Of a stretch of DNA of 64,000 nucleotides, positions 24,648-33,674 are shown in pieces (within the stretch, counting starts at the first letter, position 1; each line of letters begins with the position of its first letter). The notes below the pieces were generated by a model, which saw only the letters and a list, made by a program, of their open reading frames with translations, ran no database searches and was not told the DNA's origin. A program made the translations under genes and the position numbers. Source of the DNA: Lentimicrobiaceae bacterium (GTDB taxonomy: Bacteria; Bacteroidota; Bacteroidia; Bacteroidales; F082). The stretch is taken from the NCBI GenBank assembly GCA_015061315.1, contig SUWV01000008.1:1-64000 (forward strand), written 5' to 3'.

Positions 24648-26957
24648 ATGATAAAGAATAATTTTACCTTCATGATGATGCTGGTTCTTGGCATCTTTCT
24701 TTTCTCTTCAAATCACACCTTATATGCTCAAAAGGAAAGCGAAGCTAACATCTTCGGTCACGTCCTTGACGCTGCTAATCATGAGCATCTGCCTTTTGTT
24801 AATGTATATATAAAAGGTACTACTCTTGGCACCGCCACCAACGACAACGGCCACTATATCTTAGAGCATCTTCCTGTCGGGACTCATACCGTCGTCGTTT
24901 CTTTCATGGGTTATAAGACTATAGAACAAGAAGTAACTCTCAAGGCTAACAACTCCGTTGAGATGAATTTCACTCTTGAAGAGAACACTCGCCTTATGAA
25001 TGACGTAGTGGTGTCAGCAAACCGTTATGAGGTGAATAGAAAAGAAGCTGCCACCATCGTCAATGTCTTGACACCTAAGGTATTTACTACTACCAACTCT
25101 GTCAATCTCGCCGAAGGTCTCAACTATCAGCCTGGCTTACGTGTCGAGAACACATGTCAGAACTGTGGTGTCAATGCTGTACGTATCAACGGCTTAGAAG
25201 GTAAATATTCTCAGATACTCATCGACAGCCGTCCTATCTTCAGCTCGTTGGCTGGAGTCTATGGCTTGGAACAGATACCTGTCTCTATGATCGATAGAGT
25301 TGAAGTCATCAGAGGCGGCGGCTCAGCCATATTCGGCTCGAGTGCCATCGGCGGCGTTGTCAATATCATCACACGTGAGCCTATACGTAATTCGTTAGAC
25401 ATCAGCAATACCACACAGCTCATCGGTGGCAAGTCGTGGGACAATGTCACTTCCATGAATGCAGCTCTCGTAAGTTCCAACCGTAAAGTCGGAGCTACCA
25501 TCTTCGGAATGAGCCGCGACAGACAAGGCTACGACCACGATGGCGACGGATACACAGAGCTCGGACTACTCAAAGGCAGCTCGCTTGGAATGCGCGCATA
25601 TTACAGATTCTCAAACCAAGCCAAACTCACTGCCGAATATCACGCTATGCACGAATTTCGTAGAGGCGGCGACAGCATCCACATGATGCCTCATCAAACA
25701 ACAGTGGCGGAACAAGCCGAACATTATATACACGGTGGAGGATTGACATACGACTATATAGCCAAAAACCTCAAGACTCGTTTCTCAATTTATACATCAT
25801 TGCAAAAAGTAGATCGTAACACTTATTACGGAACTCAATACGACATCAACGCTTACGGCACTTCCAACGACTTCAGCTGGGTGACGGGAGGTCAGTTTAA
25901 TCAGTCGTTCGACAGACTTATTTTCATGCCATCGGAGTTCGTGGCAGGTGTGGAATATTCTGTCAATAAACTTGAAGACATACAACTCGCGTATGACAGG
26001 ACATTGCTGCAAAACATCAATATCGCGAGTGTCTTTGCTCAAAATGAATGGAAAAATTCTAAGATGGGATTATTGATAGGCGCGAGAGTCGATAAACATA
26101 ATCTCATCGATAACATCGTCGTCAGTCCGCGTGCCAACTTCCGCTACGTCTTCATGGATAATCTGACAGCACGTCTCAGCTATTCATCGGGTTATCGCGC
26201 TCCACAGGCTTTCGACGAGGACTTACATATCATGGCAGTGGGTGGCGAAGTCGCTATCATCGAGCTCAGTCCCGATCTTAAACCTGAGTATTCCAACAGC
26301 TTCAGCGGCTCCTTGAATTGGTCGTCGAACATAAGAGGTGGCGAGTTCAACATCTTGGCTGAAGGTTTCTATACCACATTAAACGACGTCTTCATCTTGA
26401 AAGAAAACGGTACCGACGCACAAGGTAACATCTTGATGGAACGTACCAATGGCTCAGGAGCTTACGTGGCTGGCGTGAACGTAGAAGCTACTTACACTCC
26501 TATCAGCGACCTTAACATGCAAATCGGCTATACATTCCAAAAAAGTCGTTACAAAGAACCTGAGGTATGGTCAGAAAATCCTAATATAGAACCACAGAAA
26601 CGTATGTTCAGAACACCAGATCACTATGGATTTATGACAGTGGATTACACTATGTTCGATGCTTTGAATATCGCATTGTCAGGAACTTACACAGGAAGTA
26701 TGCTCGTACAGCATTTCGCCGGATACATTGCAGAAGACGTAGAAATGACGACACCTAATTTCTTCGACATGGGAATTAAAATCGCTTATGATTATAAGTT
26801 ATCAAATAACAACGTAATACAATTCAACGGCGGTGTTAAAAATATCTTCAACTCATATCAAGACGACTTCGACCAAGGCGCCGACCGCGACGCTGGTTAT
26901 ATCTACGGACCTGCACTGCCAAGAACTTTCTTCTTGGGCTTGAAGTTAGGAATTTAA
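24648..26957 (+). CDS. TonB-dependent outer-membrane receptor with carboxypeptidase-like N-terminal domain
   Basis: Outer-membrane active transporter of 769 residues. Signal peptide to about 27 (YAQ), then a CarboxypepD_reg-like beta-sandwich (31-115, GHVLDAANHEHLPFVNVYIKGT), a plug domain (about 120-235) and a 22-strand barrel. The plug holds the unusual cysteine pair in VENTCQNCGVNAVRINGLEG, then DRVEVIRGGGSAIFGSSAIGGVVNIIT. The C-terminus GPALPRTFFLGLKLGI ends in the aromatic pattern needed for barrel insertion. It is a stand-alone receptor without a SusD partner. Its divergent neighbours (feoAB, Cu/Zn-type permease) suggest a metal or metal-complex substrate. Family C repeats begin immediately after the stop. 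Confidence 0.93.
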   Translation: MIKNNFTFMMMLVLGIFLFSSNHTLYAQKESEANIFGHVLDAANHEHLPFVNVYIKGTTLGTATNDNGHYILEHLPVGTHTVVVSFMGYKTIEQEVTLKANNSVEMNFTLEENTRLMNDVVVSANRYEVNRKEAATIVNVLTPKVFTTTNSVNLAEGLNYQPGLRVENTCQNCGVNAVRINGLEGKYSQILIDSRPIFSSLAGVYGLEQIPVSMIDRVEVIRGGGSAIFGSSAIGGVVNIITREPIRNSLDISNTTQLIGGKSWDNVTSMNAALVSSNRKVGATIFGMSRDRQGYDHDGDGYTELGLLKGSSLGMRAYYRFSNQAKLTAEYHAMHEFRRGGDSIHMMPHQTTVAEQAEHYIHGGGLTYDYIAKNLKTRFSIYTSLQKVDRNTYYGTQYDINAYGTSNDFSWVTGGQFNQSFDRLIFMPSEFVAGVEYSVNKLEDIQLAYDRTLLQNINIASVFAQNEWKNSKMGLLIGARVDKHNLIDNIVVSPRANFRYVFMDNLTARLSYSSGYRAPQAFDEDLHIMAVGGEVAIIELSPDLKPEYSNSFSGSLNWSSNIRGGEFNILAEGFYTTLNDVFILKENGTDAQGNILMERTNGSGAYVAGVNVEATYTPISDLNMQIGYTFQKSRYKEPEVWSENPNIEPQKRMFRTPDHYGFMTVDYTMFDALNIALSGTYTGSMLVQHFAGYIAEDVEMTTPNFFDMGIKIAYDYKLSNNNVIQFNGGVKNIFNSYQDDFDQGADRDAGYIYGPALPRTFFLGLKLGI

Positions 26958-26961
26958 AAAA

Positions 26962-27050
26962 ACTGAGAATCTGAAAATCTGAAAATCTGAGAATCTGAGA
27001 ATCTGAGAAAATTTTCAGGTTTTCAGATTTTTAATTTTTCAGGTTTAATA
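26962..27050. repeat. Family C repeat with facing arms, likely transcript end
   Basis: Six AATCTGAGAATCTGAAAATC-type units followed by complementary TTCAGATTTTTAATTTTTC-type units. It can fold into a long imperfect stem directly after the TonB receptor gene. Confidence 0.75.
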
Positions 27051-27079
27051 TACGGTTGTATTATTAAAAAAATAATTAT

Positions 27080-27087
27080 AACTTTGA
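27080..27087 (+). promoter_or_regulatory. -7 promoter box for T9SS protein gene
   Basis: TAACTTTG, exact consensus, 32 bp before the ATG at 27119. Confidence 0.55.
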
Positions 27088-27118
27088 GGTCTCGATTCAT
27101 TTTTTAATACACAGTCTT

Positions 27119-29050
27119 ATGAAAAGAATTTTACATTTTTTGCTTTTTGTGTCATTGTTAGTTTGTGGATATAATACAATGGCACAAGACAGCGACTTCA
27201 GAGTCATTGCCGAAGAAGAAAACGGCATCATAAAAATCATAAACGAACATACATGTCCGTATGATATTTCAGACAACAAAAAGCATGTCATACTTCAGGT
27301 ATACGGTGAAGGTTCCAGCTATTATTGGTCGGAAGAAACAGGTGTCATTCCTATTGTAGGCTCTTGTTTTTCTGTAAGTGATGAAGGAGTTGTAGCTGGT
27401 TATTATGTCAATGAAGAAGGTTTCAGCGTTGCTGGACTATGGTATCCTGAGACACAGGAATGGGAGTTCTTAGGCATGAATCCTGACATGCCGGAATTTA
27501 TTCCTGACAACTTAGAATACAATCAGGCATGGGCAATGTCGAATGATGGCAAGACAGTAGGTGTCATGCAATTTGATGAGGTTTGGAACACTGCTACATA
27601 TCTTTGGACAGAAAGAGATGGTTATGTAAAACTTCCTAATGGAGGTTCTAACGTGACACGTCCTCATGCCATAAATGATGACGGCACTGTAGTCGCTGGA
27701 ATATTTACCGATGACATCGGATATAGAGCTCCTTGTTATTGGGTTGATGGCGAGATACATCAGATTTCTAGTTATGCAGGTGAAGCCATGAACGTCTCTG
27801 CAAACGGAAGATATGTCTGCGGAGGATTGAAAGATAGTAAAAACAGCGCCTTCATCTATGACATAGAGAATGAAGAACTGACTATGATTGAGAACACTTT
27901 AACTGATGTGTTAGGTGGAATGACTGCTATGTGTGTCACCGACAATGGCGACGCTTTCGGTTATATCTCAGCTTTTAGTGCTGACTATAATTCAAGAAGA
28001 GGCTTCGCTTACGTTGATGGTGAGCTTATGTTGTTTGAAGATTATCTGATAACAAACGGCGTGCAAGATGCGGTAAATTGGAAAGTCTATAGCGTGAATA
28101 GCGTTACTTCTGATGGAAAGACATTTATAGGAGCTGCAGAAATGAAAGATGAAGATTATACTTTCGCACTCACTATAGACGATGCAGAATGTGAAGCTCC
28201 TACAAATCTGACATGCGTCACCGATGAAAACGATAATAGCACCATAACCCTCAGCTGGAACGCTCCAGAAAACCCCGTCGATGTCACTTACGAAATCTAC
28301 ACAAGCTACAATGCAATCGACCCTATTTTTTATGGACTGACAGAAAACAGCATCACCATCGATAATTTAGCACCTGGATATTACAGATATTTGGTGAAAG
28401 CTAATTGGGGAGGCGAATGCTTGTCGAACCCAACAAACGCCGTCGATGTCACAATCTTCCCTTGTAACAACAATGAAATGTGCGAACTTACTTTCAATAT
28501 GCTTGATGGCTATGGCGATGGATGGAACGGTGCCTTTATAGAAATAAGAAGCTCTAACAACGACTTCTCCTACAAAGTAGGATTGGAAAAAGAAGGTCTC
28601 GATACTGTCACAAAAACGCTCTCACTATGCCCCGACAACTACACATTCATTTGGAACAGAGGTGATTTTGACGAAGAACTTAGTTTCACTATAGTATTCA
28701 ATGGAGAAGAAATATACAGACTTGATGTAGGTGACATCGATGCCTTGTTCGAGACTGTGTTCTTGAAATATGAGATAGATTGCGCTGGTGATAACATCAA
28801 CGACATTGAACATAATTCGACATTGAATATTTATCCAAATCCTGTTGAAGACAAATTATTCCTCGCAACAGAAATTCACATTGAAGAAATTGCTATTTAC
28901 GACATTTACGGAAGAGAGACTATCAGACGACAAGCCAATGAGACAACAAGTCAACAAGTGATAGATGTCGCTGATTTAAATAGTGGAGTTTATTTTGTGA
29001 AGATAAAAACTGACGATGGAAATATCGTGAAGAGATTTATTAAAAACTGA
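27119..29050 (+). CDS. Secreted T9SS-sorted repeat protein (paralogue of the gene at 45319)
   Basis: Exported protein of 643 residues, with signal peptide to about 22 (TMAQ). Residues about 25-355 contain repeated short blades with WSEETG, GLWYPETQEWEFLGMNPD, YLWTERDGY and CYWVDGEIHQIS, like HAF-type propeller repeats. A fibronectin type III domain follows (about 360-445), then a Cys-bounded domain around DGYGDGWNGAFIEI. A type IX sorting domain ends the protein (NIYPNPVEDKLFL onward, about 570-643). The sorting domain contains RRQANETTSQQ, encoded by a family A repeat, and the stop codon itself is part of a family C repeat. The paralogue at 45319 shares every domain. Function unknown; surface-attached or released. 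Confidence 0.88.
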   Translation: MKRILHFLLFVSLLVCGYNTMAQDSDFRVIAEEENGIIKIINEHTCPYDISDNKKHVILQVYGEGSSYYWSEETGVIPIVGSCFSVSDEGVVAGYYVNEEGFSVAGLWYPETQEWEFLGMNPDMPEFIPDNLEYNQAWAMSNDGKTVGVMQFDEVWNTATYLWTERDGYVKLPNGGSNVTRPHAINDDGTVVAGIFTDDIGYRAPCYWVDGEIHQISSYAGEAMNVSANGRYVCGGLKDSKNSAFIYDIENEELTMIENTLTDVLGGMTAMCVTDNGDAFGYISAFSADYNSRRGFAYVDGELMLFEDYLITNGVQDAVNWKVYSVNSVTSDGKTFIGAAEMKDEDYTFALTIDDAECEAPTNLTCVTDENDNSTITLSWNAPENPVDVTYEIYTSYNAIDPIFYGLTENSITIDNLAPGYYRYLVKANWGGECLSNPTNAVDVTIFPCNNNEMCELTFNMLDGYGDGWNGAFIEIRSSNNDFSYKVGLEKEGLDTVTKTLSLCPDNYTFIWNRGDFDEELSFTIVFNGEEIYRLDVGDIDALFETVFLKYEIDCAGDNINDIEHNSTLNIYPNPVEDKLFLATEIHIEEIAIYDIYGRETIRRQANETTSQQVIDVADLNSGVYFVKIKTDDGNIVKRFIKN

Positions 29051-29143
29051 GAATCTGAGAATCTGAAAATCTGAGAATATTTTCAGGTTTTCAGATTTCC
29101 AATTTTTCAAGTTTTCAATTTTTCAGGTTTTCAGGTTTTCAAA
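29050..29143. repeat. Family C repeat with facing arms between convergent genes
   Basis: GAGAATCTGAGAATCTGAAA-type units face TTTCAGGTTTTCAGATTTCC-type units. The block lies between the convergent T9SS gene and patatin gene and touches both stop codons. Confidence 0.75.
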
Positions 29144-29969
29144 ACACCTTCCTCGCTTCCTCATAGCCTTCTTCATAAAGCGCTAACAGCTTGTTGGTAT
29201 CGCGTTCCATTCTGTCAACCTCTATCGGTTTCTGAGGACGTATGACGATGAGCTCGCCTCGTTCTTCCATAGCTTCTATCATGGAAATCTGCTCATTATA
29301 CATCTTGTTACGATTTCTTATGGCTTCTTGCATCGCTGGATATTCCTTATAAAACAGAGAAACATATTTCATGTCTTTCTCTGATTTCCTATATCCTTTG
29401 TTGCGAGTGAGCACCACCACATTATTATCGTAGCCTAATTCTCTCGCCCTCATAATCGGAATGGAATCTGCTATGCCGCCATCCAACATAGGCTCGCCAT
29501 CGATGTAGACTATCGGACAGACGAAAGGCAAACTGCTCGATGCCTTCACAATATCAATGACTCTCTCTGGATTTTTCGTCTCTTCATAATAACATGCCTT
29601 TCCTGTCTTACAACTTGTCGTCACCATCTCAAAACGCTGCTCTGTCGTAGCCAGCACCTCGTAATCGTATGGTATTATCTCTTCAGGAAATGTATGAAAC
29701 AACAAATCGAAATCCATGATATTGCCTTTCTTCAAGAGATGTTTTATCCCTATGTAATTATATTTTTTAAGAAGGTCGATGTTGCTGAACTTAGCTCTTC
29801 CTCTCTGTCGTGAGATGTATGACAAGCCATTACAAGCGCCAGCGCTGACGCCTATGGTATAAGGAAACCTGATGTCTTTGTCCATGAGACAATCTAAGAC
29901 ACCGCAGGTGAAGACACCTCTCATGCCTCCACCTTCGAGTATCAATCCAGAATTTGATGTTAAAGTCAT
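29139..29969 (-). CDS. Patatin-like phospholipase (YjjU-like)
   Basis: Acyl hydrolase of the patatin family with a Ser-Asp dyad, 276 residues from the ATG at 29967-29969 (MTLTSNSGLILEGGG). Oxyanion loop GGGMRGVF (13-20), nucleophile Ser42 in GVSAGA, and the catalytic Asp in MLDGGIADSIP. No signal peptide, so it is a cytoplasmic or peripheral enzyme acting on phospholipids or other esters. A longer frame would add 15 residues encoded by a tandem repeat of TTAGCATC units and was rejected. Substrate unknown. Confidence 0.9.
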   Translation of the reverse strand: MTLTSNSGLILEGGGMRGVFTCGVLDCLMDKDIRFPYTIGVSAGACNGLSYISRQRGRAKFSNIDLLKKYNYIGIKHLLKKGNIMDFDLLFHTFPEEIIPYDYEVLATTEQRFEMVTTSCKTGKACYYEETKNPERVIDIVKASSSLPFVCPIVYIDGEPMLDGGIADSIPIMRARELGYDNNVVVLTRNKGYRKSEKDMKYVSLFYKEYPAMQEAIRNRNKMYNEQISMIEAMEERGELIVIRPQKPIEVDRMERDTNKLLALYEEGYEEARKVF

Positions 29970-29974
29970 TTTTT

Positions 29975-30045
29975 TAAGTTGTTGAGATGCTAAGATGCTA
30001 CGAATACTTAGCATCTTAGCATCTTAGTATCTTACTATCTCACAT
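29975..30045. repeat. TTAGCATC-type tandem repeat with perfect hairpin
   Basis: AGATGCTAAGATGCTA pairs with TAGCATCTTAGCATCT around about 8 nt, then further TTAGTATCTTACTATCTC units. It sits between the prolyl oligopeptidase stop and the patatin start, both on the minus strand. Confidence 0.8.
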
Positions 30046-32158
30046 TGTACATTATAAACGAATAAACGTCGGCTTGTTCTTCAATGACTTTAGAGATAGG
30101 TTTTCCTGCGCCGTGTCCTGCCTTGCTGTCTATTCTGATGATCTTAGGATTGTCACCTGTCTGCGCTGCCTGCAATGCTGCTGCATATTTGAAAGAGTGT
30201 GCTGGAACAACGCGGTCGTCGTGGTCGGCTGTAGTCACCATGATAGCGGGATAATTCACATCATTTTGAATGTTATGTAATGGCGAATATGCATAAAGCG
30301 CTTCAAACATCTCCTTGTTATCTCCACTTGTTCCGTAGTCGCTCGCCCAGTTCCAACCGATAGTAAATAAATGATAACGCAACATATCCATCACGCCGAC
30401 CTGAGGCACCGCCGCTGCAAATAAGTCGGGACGTTGATTTACGACAGCTCCTACCAACAAGCCGCCATTAGAACCTCCTTGTAACGCCAAATGTTCTGGC
30501 GAGCTATATCCGTTGTCGATGAGATATTGCGCGCAGGCGATACAGTCGTCGAAGACATTTTGTTTCTGCAACTTCGTTCCTGCTATGTGCCATTCCTCGC
30601 CGTATTCGTTGCCACCACGAAGGTTCATCTGTGCATAGATGCCGCCGCTCTCAATGAAAGGAAGTCGCGAGGTGGAGAAGCTCGGATTCAAGGTGATGTT
30701 GAAACCTCCGTAACCGTAAAGCAAAGCTGGATTGCTGCCGTCTTTCTTCAGACCTTTCTTGTAAGTCAAGAACATAGGAACTTTAGTGCCGTCTTTTGAT
30801 GTCACGAAGACTTGTTCCGTAGTATAATCTTCCGATTTAAAGTCTATCGCTGGAGCGCGGAAGACCTCCGAAGTATTGTCGTTGATATTATATTTGTAAA
30901 TCGTTGTAGGGAAAGCGAAAGAGGTGAAGGCATAGAAAATCTCCTCGTCTTTGTAGTCGCTGCTGAAACCCACAGCGCCGTATGTCGGCAGAGCAATCTC
31001 GTGTAACATCTTGCCATCCATGGTATAGACGTAAGCATGATGCGAGGCGTCTTGGTCGTAGGTGACGATCATCTTGCCATCGGCTAAGCTGATGCCAGCA
31101 ATAACGTTGTCGCTCTCAGGAATGACCTCAATCCAATTCTCCATCTGAGGATTGTTCACATCGACTTTACAAATCTTACCTTTAGGAGCATTATAATTAG
31201 TAAATATGTATAAGGTGCCGTCGATGACCTCAATCGGGCTGTATTGATAATTCATGTCGAAGCCGATTTGTACAAAGTCAGTGTCAAAGTCATTGTCAGA
31301 GTTCATCTCTTTAATCCAGAGCGTGCTTCCTGCACCTTGACCGCTTTCATAAAGGAACATATATTTCTCGTCTTTGGTGACACCGACAGTGTGGAAATAA
31401 CGAGGCTGACTTGGGTTCTCGTAGAACAAGACATCTTCTTCTTGAGAGGTGCCGAGTTTATGATAATATATTTTATGGTTTTCGTTTATGTTGCTGAACT
31501 CCTTACCTTCTTCTGGGCGGTCGTATGCTCCGTAGAAGAAGCCGTCTTTATACCAGGAAGCGCCTGTGAACTTAGCCCATTCGATGTGGTCGGGAAGCAG
31601 CTGGCGGGTCGCGATGTCCATGACATAAATCTCTACCCAGTCGGAACCGCTACGTTGAATGGTGTAGGCAAGATATTTGCCGTCGTTAGATTGCGATGTG
31701 CCTGATAAAGCGACAGTGCCATCTTCGGATAAAGTGTTAGGATCTAAAAGGACAGAAGGCTCCTCGTCTAACGAATTTTGGATATAGATGACATTCTGAT
31801 TCTGGAGTCCGTCGTTTTTAGAATACAGATAACGGTTGAAACGTTTTGAAGGAAGACTGTAACGCTCGTAATTGACGAGTTCTGTCATACGTTTTTTTAT
31901 GTCCTCGCGGAAAGGAATCTGTGAGAGATAATCTTCTGTCACTGCTCGTTGAGCCTCGACCCACTGAGCCGTCTCAGCAGTGGTGTCGTTTTCCAACCAG
32001 CGATAAGGGTCGGCGACATCAGTACCAAAATAATTGTCAACGACAGTAAGGTCTTTTCTTGTCTCTGGATATTCTCTGACAGAATGTTTTGCAGACTCGC
32101 TGCAACCGAATAATGTAATCATGGGAAGCATGATGATGATCTTTGATTTTATTTTCAT
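30035..32158 (-). CDS. Prolyl oligopeptidase family lipoprotein (S9A)
   Basis: Serine peptidase cutting after proline in short peptides, 707 residues from the ATG at 32156-32158. The signal peptide ends in the lipobox LFGC, giving a probable periplasmic or outer-membrane lipoprotein. An N-terminal beta-propeller (about 80-430) covers a C-terminal alpha/beta hydrolase. The triad is the Ser of LQGGSNGGLLVGA, the Asp of TADHDDRVVP and the His of SKAGHGAGKP. Bacteroidota often carry such enzymes for scavenging proline peptides. TACCTTTG on the minus strand at 32180-32187 is its promoter. A frame 21 residues longer starts upstream of the promoter box and is not used. Confidence 0.94.
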   Translation of the reverse strand: MKIKSKIIIMLPMITLFGCSESAKHSVREYPETRKDLTVVDNYFGTDVADPYRWLENDTTAETAQWVEAQRAVTEDYLSQIPFREDIKKRMTELVNYERYSLPSKRFNRYLYSKNDGLQNQNVIYIQNSLDEEPSVLLDPNTLSEDGTVALSGTSQSNDGKYLAYTIQRSGSDWVEIYVMDIATRQLLPDHIEWAKFTGASWYKDGFFYGAYDRPEEGKEFSNINENHKIYYHKLGTSQEEDVLFYENPSQPRYFHTVGVTKDEKYMFLYESGQGAGSTLWIKEMNSDNDFDTDFVQIGFDMNYQYSPIEVIDGTLYIFTNYNAPKGKICKVDVNNPQMENWIEVIPESDNVIAGISLADGKMIVTYDQDASHHAYVYTMDGKMLHEIALPTYGAVGFSSDYKDEEIFYAFTSFAFPTTIYKYNINDNTSEVFRAPAIDFKSEDYTTEQVFVTSKDGTKVPMFLTYKKGLKKDGSNPALLYGYGGFNITLNPSFSTSRLPFIESGGIYAQMNLRGGNEYGEEWHIAGTKLQKQNVFDDCIACAQYLIDNGYSSPEHLALQGGSNGGLLVGAVVNQRPDLFAAAVPQVGVMDMLRYHLFTIGWNWASDYGTSGDNKEMFEALYAYSPLHNIQNDVNYPAIMVTTADHDDRVVPAHSFKYAAALQAAQTGDNPKIIRIDSKAGHGAGKPISKVIEEQADVYSFIMYNVR

Positions 32159-32179
32159 AGTGTTATGTTTTTCTTTCTG

Positions 32180-32187
32180 CAAAGGTA
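32180..32187 (-). promoter_or_regulatory. -7 promoter box for prolyl oligopeptidase
   Basis: TACCTTTG on the minus strand, 21 bp before the ATG. Confidence 0.6.
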
Positions 32188-32210
32188 TTGTTTTTTGTCG
32201 TGAAAAATAA

Positions 32211-32218
32211 TAATTTTG
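32211..32218 (+). promoter_or_regulatory. -7 promoter box for the MBOAT operon
   Basis: TAATTTTG, exact consensus, 34 bp before the ATG at 32253; back to back with the peptidase promoter. Confidence 0.6.
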
Positions 32219-32252
32219 CAAACATTATTTTCAAATATAATCATTTCATAAC

Positions 32253-33671
32253 ATGGTATTTAGCAGTAATGTCTTCTTGATATATTTCCTTCCCATCTTC
32301 TTAATATTTTATTTTATAAGTCCGAAGAAATGGAGGAATGTAGTGCTCTTGTTATTTTCATTAGTGTTCTATGCTTACGGGGCTCCCGACTTTATACTTT
32401 TATTGGTCGGTTCTTGTGTGGCGAATTTCTATCTCGTGAAGCTGATGCACAATTCTGAAAATAAATTAACAAAGAAACTATATTGCGCTGCTGCTATCAT
32501 CATAAGTTTAGGATTGTTGATTTACTACAAATACGCTAACTTCTTCATCGACAATATAAATCTCTTACTCGAAGCCTTTGGCGCACATGCCATAACCTTT
32601 GCGAAAGTGCTGCTTCCTATAGGAATTTCATTCTTCACATTCCAGTCGATAACATACGTGATTGATACTTATAGAGGTAACAATCAGCCGATGGAAAGAT
32701 TACACGATTACGTCTTATATATCATGATGTTCCCTCAACTCATCGCTGGTCCTATCGTCAGATATTGCGACATAGAACAGGAGATTCGTCATCGCAATTA
32801 TAATTGGGGAGAGGCGCTTCAAGGTTTCTATCGTTTCATCATAGGTCTCTCGAAGAAAGTCCTTATTTCTGATGTCATTGGAATACAAGTCGATAAGATG
32901 CTCGCAGGCGACATCGCTCTCTTCGATACTGCAACAGCATGGATTACGATAGTGGGTTACACCATGCAGCTCTATTTCGACTTCTCAGGTTATTCTGATA
33001 TGGCTATAGGTCTCGGCAAGATAATGGGATTTCATTTCCCAGAGAACTTCGACAATCCATATAATTCGAGGAGTATCACCGAGTTCTGGCGCCGATGGCA
33101 CATGACACTCGGCGCTTTCATGCGTAACTACCTCTATATCCCTCTCGGCGGCAACAGATGTTCCAAATCGAGGATGTATTTCAACTTATGGATAGTCTTC
33201 CTCCTCTCAGGATTCTGGCACGGAGCCAACTGGAACTTCTTGATATGGGGCGCGTATCATGGAATATGGCTCGTCTTAGAAAGAATGGGTCTTAAAAAAT
33301 TTTATGATAAGATAGGTAAAATCCCAAGCGTGCTCATCACATTCGTACTCGCGGTGATAGGCTGGGTCTTCTTCCGAATAGAAAACTTCAACGACGCTAT
33401 AACATTCATAAGCAGGATGTTCGCCTTCGACTTTAACATTATAGCAACTGTTTATGATAAACAGTTCTTCTTCACATTGATAGTGGCGCTCATTTTCTCG
33501 TTCATCTGCCTCTTGCCTTTCGGAAAGAAAATCCACGACTTCGTGTTTTATACCAATTATAATAAGACTCAAAATATAATAGTCTGGCTTATAGCAGTGA
33601 TAGTGTTGTTATTCTGCCTCGGCGCATTGAACGTAGCAGGATTTAGTCCGTTCATATATTTTAGATTTTAA
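32253..33671 (+). CDS. MBOAT-family O-acyltransferase (AlgI-like)
   Basis: Polytopic inner-membrane enzyme of 472 residues that moves acyl (usually acetyl) groups across the membrane to an extracytoplasmic acceptor such as a polysaccharide. Diagnostic AlgI/DltB blocks are present: PQLIAGPIVRY, SDMAIGLGKIMGFHFPENFDNPY, ITEFWRRWHMTLGAFMRNYLYIPLGG and GFWHGANWNFLIWG, the last containing the catalytic His. Eleven or so helices can be counted. The AlgX/AlgJ-like gene follows after 3 nt and the GDPD-like lipoprotein 12 nt later, forming a three-gene operon. The acceptor polymer is not encoded here and remains unknown. Confidence 0.94.
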   Translation: MVFSSNVFLIYFLPIFLIFYFISPKKWRNVVLLLFSLVFYAYGAPDFILLLVGSCVANFYLVKLMHNSENKLTKKLYCAAAIIISLGLLIYYKYANFFIDNINLLLEAFGAHAITFAKVLLPIGISFFTFQSITYVIDTYRGNNQPMERLHDYVLYIMMFPQLIAGPIVRYCDIEQEIRHRNYNWGEALQGFYRFIIGLSKKVLISDVIGIQVDKMLAGDIALFDTATAWITIVGYTMQLYFDFSGYSDMAIGLGKIMGFHFPENFDNPYNSRSITEFWRRWHMTLGAFMRNYLYIPLGGNRCSKSRMYFNLWIVFLLSGFWHGANWNFLIWGAYHGIWLVLERMGLKKFYDKIGKIPSVLITFVLAVIGWVFFRIENFNDAITFISRMFAFDFNIIATVYDKQFFFTLIVALIFSFICLLPFGKKIHDFVFYTNYNKTQNIIVWLIAVIVLLFCLGALNVAGFSPFIYFRF

Positions 33672-33674
33672 GAA

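Noticed and set aside
29970..30014. A 15-residue longer patatin-like protein
   Set aside because: The extra residues (MLSIRSILASQQLKK) are encoded by the TTAGCATC tandem repeat.
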